64,000 nt of DNA from Actinobacteria bacterium HGW-Actinobacteria-1 (GTDB taxonomy: Bacteria; Actinomycetota; Coriobacteriia; Anaerosomatales; Anaerosomataceae). The notes beneath the pieces are model-generated. The model was not told the origin of the DNA. It saw only the letters and a program-made list of their open reading frames with translations, and did no database searches. The position numbers and the translations under genes are program-made. The stretch spans positions 62,001 through 126,000 of the forward strand of contig PHFB01000001.1 of NCBI GenBank assembly GCA_002841355.1, written 5' to 3'. How positions within the stretch are numbered: position 1 is the stretch's first letter; each line of letters opens with the position of its first letter. Shown here one piece after another: positions 24,937 to 33,800 of this stretch.

Positions 24937-25221
24937 GTGGCGTCGAAGCCGGTTCGTACCCTGATCACCATCGTCATGGACCTTTTGGTCCTGGTTGCGG
25001 TGTGCGCCACGCTCGGCATCGTCGTTCGGTTCTTCGGTGCGCTAGCGACGACGGGTGTGGGGGAATCGTATCTGCGCTTCGCTGGGATGCTACGGATTTC
25101 TGCCGGTTTTGAAGCGATTGCAACGCCGTACGGGGGTTCGTTCGACGTCAATGCAGCAATCACCGTGGGCGTTCTTCTGCTCATCGAGTGGGCGCTCAGC
25201 ATTGCACGCCGGCGTGCGTAG
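24937..25221 (+). CDS. Small membrane protein, unknown function
   Basis: This 94-residue protein has two predicted membrane helices (about 10-32, LITIVMDLLVLVAVCATLGIV, and about 70-88, AAITVGVLLLIEWAL) joined by a roughly 35-residue extracytoplasmic or cytoplasmic loop. The C-terminus is Arg-rich (ARRRA), which suggests a cytoplasmic end. GTG 24937 has GGGGAGG at 24925-24931. It stops 12 bases before the PilB-like ATPase, so the two are likely co-expressed. I do not recognise a family. Confidence 0.7.
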   Translation: MASKPVRTLITIVMDLLVLVAVCATLGIVVRFFGALATTGVGESYLRFAGMLRISAGFEAIATPYGGSFDVNAAITVGVLLLIEWALSIARRRA

Positions 25222-25233
25222 CAGGAGGAGAGC

Positions 25234-26901
25234 ATGACCTACACCCGAGAGCGTCTCGGCGAGTTGCTGCTGAGAAGCGGTCGAATAACTGAGACACAGC
25301 TTGGCAATGCCCTTGCGATTCAGGCTGAAGAGGGTGGCAAGCTCGGACAGGTGCTCGTGCGCCATCTCGTGCTGGACGAGGACGACATCGCGCGCACCCT
25401 TGCCGAGCAAAAGGGGCTTGAGTACGTCAGTCTCACGAACTACAAGATCGATCGTGAAGCTGTGTCTCGCATTCCGGATCGCGTTGCGCGGCGCTGCCTG
25501 GTCATTCCGATCGGCTACGATCGCGGCGCCATCGTACTTGCGATGGCGGATCCGCTTGATATCGAGACCATCGATGATGTGAAGGTTCGTACCGGCATGG
25601 ACGTGCTGCCAGTCGTGGCGACTGCCACGCAGATCCAGTACGCGATCGAGAAGTACATCACGTCTGCAGATGCGTTCCAAGACGTCATGGTCAACGCTGA
25701 AGAGGACGAAGTCGAAGCTGAGATCAGCGATGGCGACGAGGATGTCCCGATCGTCCGGATGGTGAACCAGCTCATCCGTGAGGCCGTGATCGAGAACGCA
25801 AGCGACATCCACATCGAGCCGGGCGATAAGTCAATTCGAATCCGCTATCGCGTGGACGGCGTGCTGCACGAGGTCATGCAGTTGCCGCTCTCCGTGAAGG
25901 CAGGCGTGATCAGCCGCGTGAAGATCATGGCCGAGATGAACATCGCCGAGCGACGCCGGCCCCAGGACGGACGCATCGGGATCGTCATCAACGGCCGCGC
26001 GATCGACCTCAGGGTCGCGACACTGCCCACACCGGCTGGCGAATCCATCGTCATACGCGTTCTCAATCACGATATGGAGATGCTCACCCTCGAGATGCTC
26101 GGAATGGCACCGGAGCACCTGAGGACCATGGAGCGCTTCCTCGCACGCCCGTACGGGGCGGTCCTCGTTTCCGGGCCGACCGGCTCGGGCAAATCGACGT
26201 CGCTCTATGCCGGTCTGTCGCGCATCAACAATCCCTCGCGCAAGATCATCACCATCGAGGACCCGATCGAGTATCAGATGCCCGGGGTCACCCAGATGGC
26301 GGTGAATCCCATCATCGGTCTGACGTTTGCCCGGCTCCTGCGCACGGTACTGCGCTCGGACCCGGATGTCGTCCTCGTGGGCGAGATTCGTGATGCGGAG
26401 ACCGCCGAGATCGCGGTACGTGCGGCGCTTACCGGACATCTCGTGCTTTCGTCGATTCACACCAACGACGCGCCCTCAGCGCTCACGCGGTTGGTCGACA
26501 TGGAGGTTGCGCCGTATGTCACGTCGTCGGCACTCGTGGGTGTGGTTGCCCAGCGTCTTGGGCGGCGGCTCTGCAGGAAGTGTCGCAAGCGCGTGAAGGT
26601 GAGCAGCGAGTTGTTGCTGGCAGCCGGGTTCACCCCCGAGGAGGTCGAGGGCGGACTCAAGCTCTACGGGCCCAAGGGCTGTGACGATTGTGCCGGCACG
26701 GGCTACCGCGGTCGCATCGGGCTGTTCGAGGTCATGGAGATGAACGACGAGCTCGAGCGCTTGTTCCTGAAAGAGGCACCGTCCGAGCAACTCCGCGAGG
26801 CGGCCATCGCCGCGGGTATGAAGACACTGCGCAGAGACGCGCTCGATAAGGTCGCTGCGGGAATCACCAGTCTCGAGGAGATCGACAGGGTCGTCATCTA
26901 G
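25234..26901 (+). CDS. pilB: Type IV pilus/type II secretion assembly ATPase, PilB/GspE family
   Basis: This 555-residue hexameric secretion ATPase powers pilin polymerisation. An N-terminal MshEN-like domain (about 1-150, GELLLRSGRITETQL and GKLGQVLV) often binds c-di-GMP. The ATPase core has Walker A GPTGSGKS (about 314-321), an Asp box (IRYRVDG), Walker B VLVGEIRD and a His box (SSIHTND). The C-terminal CxxC pairs (C447/C450 and about C483/C486) form the zinc site typical of PilB/GspE. No pilC, pilT or pilin gene is adjacent: upstream is a small membrane protein, downstream deoB. Confidence 0.9.
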   Translation: MTYTRERLGELLLRSGRITETQLGNALAIQAEEGGKLGQVLVRHLVLDEDDIARTLAEQKGLEYVSLTNYKIDREAVSRIPDRVARRCLVIPIGYDRGAIVLAMADPLDIETIDDVKVRTGMDVLPVVATATQIQYAIEKYITSADAFQDVMVNAEEDEVEAEISDGDEDVPIVRMVNQLIREAVIENASDIHIEPGDKSIRIRYRVDGVLHEVMQLPLSVKAGVISRVKIMAEMNIAERRRPQDGRIGIVINGRAIDLRVATLPTPAGESIVIRVLNHDMEMLTLEMLGMAPEHLRTMERFLARPYGAVLVSGPTGSGKSTSLYAGLSRINNPSRKIITIEDPIEYQMPGVTQMAVNPIIGLTFARLLRTVLRSDPDVVLVGEIRDAETAEIAVRAALTGHLVLSSIHTNDAPSALTRLVDMEVAPYVTSSALVGVVAQRLGRRLCRKCRKRVKVSSELLLAAGFTPEEVEGGLKLYGPKGCDDCAGTGYRGRIGLFEVMEMNDELERLFLKEAPSEQLREAAIAAGMKTLRRDALDKVAAGITSLEEIDRVVI

Positions 26902-26927
26902 TCGCGACCCTTCGGAAGGAGGCAGCC

Positions 26928-28133
26928 GTGAGTGGCTCGGCAACGAGAGCACCGCGGGCGATCGTGCTTGTCCTCGACAGCGTTGGCGCAGGCGCACTGC
27001 CTGACGCCGCCTCGTATGGTGACGCTGGAGCGAACACCCTGTCGCACACCGCACACGCGTGTGGCGGTCTGCGCATGCCGGTACTGGCTGGAATGGGGCT
27101 TGGGAACATCACCGACATCATGGGCGTCCCCCCAACGGATGCGCCTGCCGCGTCGTGGGGGAAGAATGCCGAGTTCTCGGCAGGGAAGGACACCACGACC
27201 GGGCACTGGGAGATGATGGGACTTGTTCTCAAGACCGCGTTCCCCACGTATCCCGATGGCTTCCCGCAAGACGTCCTCGACGAGTTCATTCGCCTCACTG
27301 GTGTGCCTGGAGTGCTTGGCAACTACGCGGCAAGCGGAACGGTCATCATCCAGGACTTTGGTGACGAGCACGTCGCAACCGGCAAGCCGATCGTCTACAC
27401 CTCGGCGGACTCGGTCTTCCAGATCGCATGCCATGAGGAATCGTTCGGTCTCGACAGGCTCTACGAGGTCTCGGAGATCGCGCGCAAGATGCTCACCGGC
27501 GAGCACTGCGTCGGTCGAGTGATCGCGCGGCCGTTCGTCGGACCGGATGCCGAGGGGCACTACCAGCGCACGCATCGCAGGCGCGACTACGCCGTGAAGC
27601 CGTTCGAACCCACGGTGCTCGACTTGCTGCAGGACGGCGGCATCCCGGTGTTCGGGGTCGGGAAGATCGGCGACATCTTCGCCTGGCAGGCGGTCACCTC
27701 GTCGCCACACGTCACCGACAATATGGACGGGTTCACGAAGTTGGTGGAGGAAGTCTCGCGCCCCGAGCAAGGGTTCGTCTTCGCGAACCTCGTGGACTTC
27801 GACATGCTGTGGGGTCACCGGAACGATTTCCTCGCGTACGGTGCGGGCCTTGAGGCAGTGGATGCCCGGATGCCGGAGCTGCTCGACGCGATGATCGACG
27901 GTGACCTGCTCATCGTGACGGCTGACCATGGGTGCGATCCCACGACGCCTTCCACCGACCACAGCCGAGAGTACACGCCGCTCATAGCGAAGATCAAAGG
28001 CGTCGATACGGGTGCACCGTTGGGCATTCGCGCGACGTTCGGGGACATCGGCGAGACCGTTCTGGACTTCTACGGCTTGCGCGACCGCTGCGGTCGCGGC
28101 ACGTCGTTCCTTGAGGAGGTGCGCGGCGCGTGA
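26928..28133 (+). CDS. deoB: Phosphopentomutase
   Basis: This 401-residue binuclear-metal enzyme of the alkaline-phosphatase superfamily interconverts (deoxy)ribose 1-phosphate and 5-phosphate in nucleoside salvage. Motifs include LDSVGAGALPDA (about 12-23) with a metal Asp, the TGHWEMMG block (about 91-98) with a catalytic Thr, and C-terminal TADHGCDPTTPSTDHSREY with further metal ligands. GTG 26928 follows GGAAGGAGG. It overlaps the pyrimidine phosphorylase gene by four bases; the two enzymes act consecutively. Confidence 0.95.
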   Translation: MSGSATRAPRAIVLVLDSVGAGALPDAASYGDAGANTLSHTAHACGGLRMPVLAGMGLGNITDIMGVPPTDAPAASWGKNAEFSAGKDTTTGHWEMMGLVLKTAFPTYPDGFPQDVLDEFIRLTGVPGVLGNYAASGTVIIQDFGDEHVATGKPIVYTSADSVFQIACHEESFGLDRLYEVSEIARKMLTGEHCVGRVIARPFVGPDAEGHYQRTHRRRDYAVKPFEPTVLDLLQDGGIPVFGVGKIGDIFAWQAVTSSPHVTDNMDGFTKLVEEVSRPEQGFVFANLVDFDMLWGHRNDFLAYGAGLEAVDARMPELLDAMIDGDLLIVTADHGCDPTTPSTDHSREYTPLIAKIKGVDTGAPLGIRATFGDIGETVLDFYGLRDRCGRGTSFLEEVRGA

Positions 28134-29431
28134 AGTCGATCATCGAGCTCATCGAAGCCAAGCGTGACGGCGAGGAGCATTCCGAGGAGGATGTACGGCA
28201 CCTCATCTCCTCGTACGTCTCTGGCGAGATGCCGGACTACCAGATGGCCGCGTGGCTGATGGCAGCGTACCTGCGCGGACTCTCAAGCGCCGAGACGGCG
28301 TGGCTCACCACTGCGATGGCCGAGTCGGGTCGCATGGTGGATCTCTCGGCGGTTCCCGGCGTGATACTCGACAAGCACTCTACCGGTGGCGTCGGAGACA
28401 AGACCACGCTCGTACTTGCGCCGCTCGTGGCGAGCTGCGGCGTGCCGGTCGCGAAGATGTCCGGCCGCGGTCTCGGGCACACCGGCGGAACGCTCGACAA
28501 GCTCGAATCGATCCCTGGCTTCAGCGTCACGATGGAGCAGGACGCGCTGGTCCGGCAGCTGCAAGACATCGGGATGGTCGTGACTGCGCAGAGCGAGGAT
28601 GTGGATCCTGCGGACAAGAAGATGTACGCGCTGCGCGACGTCACCGGCACCGTGCGTTCGATTCCGCTTATCGTCGCGTCCATCATCAGCAAGAAGGTTG
28701 CAGGCTGTGCCAACGCGATCGTGCTCGACGTGAAGGTTGGCAGCGGCGCGTTCATGAAGACCGAAGATGAAGCACGGGCTCTCGCGCACGAACTTCAGCG
28801 AGTGGGGGAGCTTCTCGGCCGGAAGGTCGTGTGCGTGATGACCGACATGTCCCAGCCGCTCGGGCGGGCTGTCGGCAACTCGGTGGAAGTCTGCGAAGCG
28901 ATTCGCACACTCAAGGGTCAAGGGCCCCCCGACCTCACGGAACTCTGCCTTGCGCTCGGCGCGAAGATGCTGGTGCTCGGCGGAGTCGCCGATGACGAGC
29001 GTATCGGTCGGGACCTCTTGCTCGATTCCATCGCCGAGGGGCGCGCACTTGCGACGTTCTCGGCGTGGGTGGCGGCGCAGGGCGGCGATGCGAATGTTGC
29101 CGAGAACCCCGCGCTGCTGCCGCTGGCGGAGTACGCGACGGTCGTCACTGCTCCGCGGGGCGGGTATGTCACCGGCTTCGACGCGGAGGGCGTGGGACGT
29201 GCAGCGATGCTGCTCGGCGCTGGCCGAGAGACGAAGGAAGCCGATATCGACCTCGGCGCGGGACTGGTGCTGGAGGCGAAGATCGGCGACGCGATAGCCG
29301 AGGGAGCTCCGCTTGCGACGCTCTATGCCTCGGATGCGGGTCTGTTCGAGTCCGCCCAGGAGCGCCTGCTCGCATCGATCATGATCGGCGATGACGAACC
29401 CGAGCCGCCCGTACTCTTCCACGAGGTGTGA
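28130..29431 (+). CDS. pdp: Pyrimidine-nucleoside (thymidine) phosphorylase
   Basis: This 433-residue enzyme cleaves thymidine, uridine or deoxyuridine with phosphate to the base and (deoxy)ribose 1-phosphate, the substrate of the upstream DeoB. The phosphate-binding loop KHSTGGVGDKTT (about 83-94), the GRGLGHTGGTLDKLESIPG block and the VKVGSGAFM motif are present. The length and C-terminal all-beta PYNP-C domain are normal. Pyrimidine-specific and thymidine-specific members cannot be separated by eye. It starts in a GTGA overlap with deoB. Confidence 0.93.
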   Translation: MKSIIELIEAKRDGEEHSEEDVRHLISSYVSGEMPDYQMAAWLMAAYLRGLSSAETAWLTTAMAESGRMVDLSAVPGVILDKHSTGGVGDKTTLVLAPLVASCGVPVAKMSGRGLGHTGGTLDKLESIPGFSVTMEQDALVRQLQDIGMVVTAQSEDVDPADKKMYALRDVTGTVRSIPLIVASIISKKVAGCANAIVLDVKVGSGAFMKTEDEARALAHELQRVGELLGRKVVCVMTDMSQPLGRAVGNSVEVCEAIRTLKGQGPPDLTELCLALGAKMLVLGGVADDERIGRDLLLDSIAEGRALATFSAWVAAQGGDANVAENPALLPLAEYATVVTAPRGGYVTGFDAEGVGRAAMLLGAGRETKEADIDLGAGLVLEAKIGDAIAEGAPLATLYASDAGLFESAQERLLASIMIGDDEPEPPVLFHEV

Positions 29432-29435
29432 CACG

Positions 29436-32081
29436 ATGACCCGACGCGCTGGTACACACGGCGAGCGGGTCACGCAAGTCGTCGTCGGGCACGCCAATCC
29501 CGACTTCGACGCATACGGCGCCATGGTCGCCGCGACGAAGCTCTATCCTGGCGCCCGTGCGGTTTTCCTGGGATCCCAGAATGCGAACGTGCGCGAGTTC
29601 CACAATCTTCACGAGGAGTTTCTCGCGTTCGTGGATCTCAAGTCGCTCGATCTGAGCGCGATCGAGCGCGTTGTGATGGTCGACACCCGCGATGCGAGTC
29701 GTGTCGGCGAGATCGGCGCGGTGATCACGCGTCCCGGCGTGGAGGTCATCGTCTACGACCATCATCCGCCGGCTGACGGTGATATCGCGGTCGCAGAGGA
29801 CCGCTCGATGACTGTGGGTGCGTCTACGTCGATCCTTGTGCACGAGATTCGAGAGCGGGGGATCGCGCTCGCGCCGCTCGAAGCGAGCGTCATGTTGCTC
29901 GGCATCCACGAGGACACCGGCTCGCTCGCGTATCTGAACACGACCCCGTACGACGCGGACGCCGTCGCCTTCCTGATGGCTGCGGGCGCCGACCTCGAGG
30001 TACTCAATCAGTTCATGACGAAGCAGTTGACCGATGACCAGCGCGTGCTCCTTGAGCGGCTGCTGGCAGCCCTGGAAGTCTGGGATGTCCACGGTCAGCA
30101 GATCGCAGTCGGGAGCGCTGTTTCCGAGGAGTACGTCGATTCAGCGAGTGTGCTCACACACTACATCTGCGAGGACCTTGGCTACCGCGTGGCCATCGCG
30201 GTCATCGAGATGCCCGACAGGCTGCACATCGTAGCTCGGAGTCGCGTCGCGGAGATCGACATCGCCGCGGTGCTCAAGCACTTCGGCGGAGGCGGCCATC
30301 CTCAGGCAGCGTCCGCTGCGCTGAAAGGCGGATCGATCCCTGAAGTGCTCACGAAGCTGCGGCAAGTGCTCGAACTCGAAGTCCCGCCACCTCTCTCGGC
30401 GCGCGACATCATGACTGCGCCCGTGCGTACCGTATCGCAGGACATGACGATGGAGGAGGCCGGTCGCCTCATGGCGACGTGGGGGCACGGAGGCCTTCCC
30501 GTTGCCGAGAACGGCGCGCTCATCGGTCTTGTGACGCGCAAGGACGTGGACAAGGCGCTCCGCCACGGTCTCGCGCACGCGCCGCTCACGGGGTTCATGG
30601 CACGCGATCCCATCACCGTTGCACCTGATGTGGACCTAGGAGCGCTCGAAAGGTTGCTGGGCAGGTCCGGCATCGGCAGGGTTCCGGTCATCGAGGACGG
30701 CGAACTTGTCGGCATCGTGACCCGGAAGGACCTCCTGCGTGCCGAGCACGGGGAGGCGTATCTCGACCGCGGCGTCATCCGCGAACGCAGCGCTGCCTCC
30801 CGGCGGTTCATGGACTCGTTCGATCACCTCTTGCCCGAGGACGTGCGGGCGGCTGTGCGCACGATCGGCGCACTTGCGGATGAGAGTGGTCTGCGTGCGC
30901 ACGTCGTCGGGGGTTTCGTGCGTGACATGCTGCTCGGCCGCCCTAATCTCGACGTTGATATCGTGGTGGAGGGAGATGGGCTTGCATTCGCGGAGCGTGC
31001 TGCGGAAACCCTCGGGTACCGGCTTCGCGTGCACAAGCGGTTCGGCACCGCGGTTCTTGTGGCGAGCAAGACGCTGCACATCGATATCACGAGTGCACGT
31101 ACCGAGTACTACACGCGACCCGGTGCGTTGCCCACGGTGGAACGGTCGTCGTTGCGGCAAGACCTGTTCCGCCGCGACTTCTCGATCAACGCGATGGCCG
31201 CATGCATCACGCCGGACTGCTTCGGCGCGATTGCAGATCCGTTTGGCGGCCTCGCGGATCTGGAGCGCGGCGTGGTTCGCTCGCTGCACTCGCTTTCGTT
31301 CGTGGAAGACCCCACCCGCGTCCTGAGAGCAGCTCGATTCGAGGAGCGTTACGGGTTCCGAATGGATGCCTCCACGACCGCGCTGCTTCGCCAGGCTGTC
31401 GACATGGATATGCTCGGCGAGGTGAGCGGTGCGCGGATCCGAGAGGAACTGCTCGACATCATCGATGAGGAGCATGTGGGTACGATCCTCCGGCGACTCG
31501 AGGAACTCGGTGCGTTCGCGAGTCTGGTGCCCGAGGGCGCAGACCGCGCACGCGTTCTTGACGAGGTCACGCTCGTTGCAGGGAGCTACTCCACGCTCGC
31601 GCGGTTGTTCGCGCGTCCCCCTCGTCGCAGGGTCTCGCTCGTAGTACCCGTCGCAGGGTCCGCCTCGCGGGTCAGCGTCGAGCGATGGGCGCGCCGCCTT
31701 CGCTTCGGTCGCGAATACGGTGTGCCGGCGACGACAACCGCCGAGCGCCGCGAGCCGGTGCTTGCCATGTTGCGCGATCGGCGCAAGATGCGGGACAGCC
31801 GACTCTACTTCCTGCTCCAACCGCTGCCCGAGGAGACCCTCATCTACCTGTGGGCAGTGAGCGGTGCGCAAGAGCGAGAGCGTATCGAGCGCTATCTGAC
31901 CCAACTGGCGGGAACGAAGGCCGCTGTCTCGGGAGATGATCTCTCGGCGCTTGGGATGGCACCGGGTCCTGGCTACTCTGCTATCCTTGCTCAAGCACTT
32001 GCCGACCGCTTGGACGGCAAAGCTGTTGGCCGAGAGGCCGAACTCGCGAATCTCAAGCGGCTCGCACGCGCGGGACGCTGA
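29436..32081 (+). CDS. DHH-DHHA1 / CBS pair / CCA nucleotidyltransferase fusion
   Basis: A 881-residue multidomain protein. Residues about 1-310 form a DHH/DHHA1 phosphoesterase unit (GHANPDFDAYG, MVDTRD, DHHPP, FGGGGHPQAAS) of the NrnA oligoribonuclease type. Two CBS domains (about 317-435) follow. Residues about 460-700 are a class II poly(A) polymerase/tRNA nucleotidyltransferase head (GGFVRDMLLGRPNLDVDIVV with the catalytic DxD, RRDFSINAMA, DPTRVLRAARF). The final 180 residues are helical. COG0618-COG0517-COG0617 fusions are known in several phyla. It may join 3'-end RNA turnover with CCA addition or repair, gated by adenylate binding at the CBS pair. ATG 29436 lies near GAGGTG. Confidence 0.9.
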   Translation: MTRRAGTHGERVTQVVVGHANPDFDAYGAMVAATKLYPGARAVFLGSQNANVREFHNLHEEFLAFVDLKSLDLSAIERVVMVDTRDASRVGEIGAVITRPGVEVIVYDHHPPADGDIAVAEDRSMTVGASTSILVHEIRERGIALAPLEASVMLLGIHEDTGSLAYLNTTPYDADAVAFLMAAGADLEVLNQFMTKQLTDDQRVLLERLLAALEVWDVHGQQIAVGSAVSEEYVDSASVLTHYICEDLGYRVAIAVIEMPDRLHIVARSRVAEIDIAAVLKHFGGGGHPQAASAALKGGSIPEVLTKLRQVLELEVPPPLSARDIMTAPVRTVSQDMTMEEAGRLMATWGHGGLPVAENGALIGLVTRKDVDKALRHGLAHAPLTGFMARDPITVAPDVDLGALERLLGRSGIGRVPVIEDGELVGIVTRKDLLRAEHGEAYLDRGVIRERSAASRRFMDSFDHLLPEDVRAAVRTIGALADESGLRAHVVGGFVRDMLLGRPNLDVDIVVEGDGLAFAERAAETLGYRLRVHKRFGTAVLVASKTLHIDITSARTEYYTRPGALPTVERSSLRQDLFRRDFSINAMAACITPDCFGAIADPFGGLADLERGVVRSLHSLSFVEDPTRVLRAARFEERYGFRMDASTTALLRQAVDMDMLGEVSGARIREELLDIIDEEHVGTILRRLEELGAFASLVPEGADRARVLDEVTLVAGSYSTLARLFARPPRRRVSLVVPVAGSASRVSVERWARRLRFGREYGVPATTTAERREPVLAMLRDRRKMRDSRLYFLLQPLPEETLIYLWAVSGAQERERIERYLTQLAGTKAAVSGDDLSALGMAPGPGYSAILAQALADRLDGKAVGREAELANLKRLARAGR

Positions 32082-32100
32082 AACGAAAGGCAGCCCGCCT

Positions 32101-32742
32101 GTGGGCAACATCGATATCGTCGGCATAATCCTGCGCTTCGCACTGCTCATTCCAGCGATCGTCTTCCACGAGGTCGCGCACGGCTACGCAGCGCTTGCGC
32201 TTGGCGACACCACCGCCAAGGACCAGGGGCGTCTGTCACTCAATCCCATCGCGCACATCGACCCGTGGGGCACGATCCTCTTGCCGCTGCTCATGACGGC
32301 GATGTTCGGCGCAGGGTTCGGCTACGCGAAGCCGGTTCCTGTGAATCCGTACCGGTTCCGTGGCGATCGTCGCGTGGGGATGTTCCTCACCGGTATCGCC
32401 GGTCCGACCGCCAACCTTGTGATGGCGACCATCGCAGGCATCATCGTGCGCATCCTCGGGGTGGACAACATCATCGGCACCGGCGCGTACCTGTTCGCGC
32501 TTGTGAACCTCGTTCTGCTCTTCTTCAACCTCATCCCGCTGCCGCCGCTCGACGGTTCGCGCGTGTTGCCGCTCATCCTTCCGCAGAGCGCGATGAACGC
32601 GTACCACCAGTGGGAGCGCTACGGATTCATCATCCTGATCGCCATCCTGTGGATCGTGCCTGCGGTCTTCCACTTCGACCCGTTCACGGCGTACTTCAAG
32701 GCCACAGTGTTCCCGATTCTCACGCTGCTGACAGGCGTCTAG
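32101..32742 (+). CDS. Site-2-protease-like M50 zinc metalloprotease
   Basis: This 213-residue membrane-embedded protease has HEVAH in FHEVAHGYAALALGD (about 21-35) as the HExxH zinc motif and PPLDGSRVL (about 145-153) with the third ligand Asp. Five or six hydrophobic segments are visible and there is no PDZ or CBS domain, matching the small YwhC/FtsH-independent subgroup. GTG 32101 follows AAAGG; longer frames upstream overlap the CCA fusion gene. An extended -10 (TGCTATCCT, 31979-31987) lies inside the preceding gene. The substrate is unknown. Confidence 0.88.
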   Translation: MGNIDIVGIILRFALLIPAIVFHEVAHGYAALALGDTTAKDQGRLSLNPIAHIDPWGTILLPLLMTAMFGAGFGYAKPVPVNPYRFRGDRRVGMFLTGIAGPTANLVMATIAGIIVRILGVDNIIGTGAYLFALVNLVLLFFNLIPLPPLDGSRVLPLILPQSAMNAYHQWERYGFIILIAILWIVPAVFHFDPFTAYFKATVFPILTLLTGV

Positions 32743-32799
32743 ACCGCGCTCTGCGGTATCATGGACAGGTTCCGCGCCCTCTCGTTCGAAAGGCTCCGC

Positions 32800-33798
32800 A
32801 TGTCGAAGAAACGCGTCTTGACCGGCTACCGCCCGACCGGCCGTCTTACCCTTGGCCACTGGTTCGGGAACCTGCTCAACATGCGTGAGATGCAGGAAGA
32901 GTACGAGGCGTACTACTTCGTGGCTGACTGGCACGCGCTCACGAGCGACTGGCAAGACACCTCCGCGATCCGCAAGTACACCGAAGAGATGGTGCTCGAC
33001 TGGGTGGCGGCAGGCATCGATCCGGCCAAGTCCACCATCTACCGTCAGTCCGATGTGCCCGAGGTCGCTGAACTCACGATGTACCTCTCGATGGTTGCGC
33101 CGATGTCGTGGCTCGAGCGCGTTCCGTCGTACAAGGAGCAGCGCGAGCAGATTGCCGAGAAGGACCTGTCCAACGTCGGCTTCTTCCTCTACCCGCTCAT
33201 GCAGGCCGCAGACATCACGATCGTCCGGGGCGACGCCGTACCCGTAGGCGAGGACCAGGCGCCGCACCTGGAGCTGACGCGCGAGATCGTGCGCCGCTTC
33301 AACACGCAGTACGGCGACCTGCTCGTCGAGCCGAAGGCGATCATCCCTAAAGAGGGTGCCCGCGTGCCCGGCACCGACGGACGCAAGATGTCCAAGAGCT
33401 ACGGCAACGCGATCTTCCTCTCGGATACGGAAGAGGACACCACCAAGAAGGTCATGGGCATGGTCACGGACCCCGCCCGCAAGCTCAAGACCGATTCGGG
33501 CAATCCCGACATCTGCCCGCTCCATCAGATTCACAAGCTCATCGGTGCCGCCGACGAGGTCGCCGAGTGGGACCGCTGCTGCCGTGTGGCCGAGTGCGGC
33601 TGTGTGGCGCACAAGCGGAAGATGGCCGAGGATCTGAACGCGTACCTCGGCGATTTCCGCGCGCGTCGCGCCGAACTCGCCAAAGAGCCCGGCTACGCCT
33701 GGGAAGTGCTTACCGACGGTGCCGCGCGCGTACGCCCTGCCGTGGATGAGCTCATGTCCGCCGTCCGCCGTTCGATGCACGTCGACAGCGGCGTCTAG
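32800..33798 (+). CDS. trpS: Tryptophanyl-tRNA synthetase (Fe-S-type motif variant)
   Basis: This 332-residue class Ic synthetase charges tRNA-Trp. The HIGH-equivalent motif is TLGHW (about 17-21) and the KMSKS motif lies at about 196-200. The C-terminal region has C239-x21-C261-x6-C268-x2-H271 with extra C260 and C266, a variant of the C-x22-C-x6-C-x2-C motif that binds a [4Fe-4S] cluster at the anticodon site in the Thermotoga enzyme; here the last Cys is His. ATG 32800 follows GAAAGG. scpA starts two bases after the stop. Confidence 0.94.
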   Translation: MSKKRVLTGYRPTGRLTLGHWFGNLLNMREMQEEYEAYYFVADWHALTSDWQDTSAIRKYTEEMVLDWVAAGIDPAKSTIYRQSDVPEVAELTMYLSMVAPMSWLERVPSYKEQREQIAEKDLSNVGFFLYPLMQAADITIVRGDAVPVGEDQAPHLELTREIVRRFNTQYGDLLVEPKAIIPKEGARVPGTDGRKMSKSYGNAIFLSDTEEDTTKKVMGMVTDPARKLKTDSGNPDICPLHQIHKLIGAADEVAEWDRCCRVAECGCVAHKRKMAEDLNAYLGDFRARRAELAKEPGYAWEVLTDGAARVRPAVDELMSAVRRSMHVDSGV

Positions 33799-33800
33799 CG

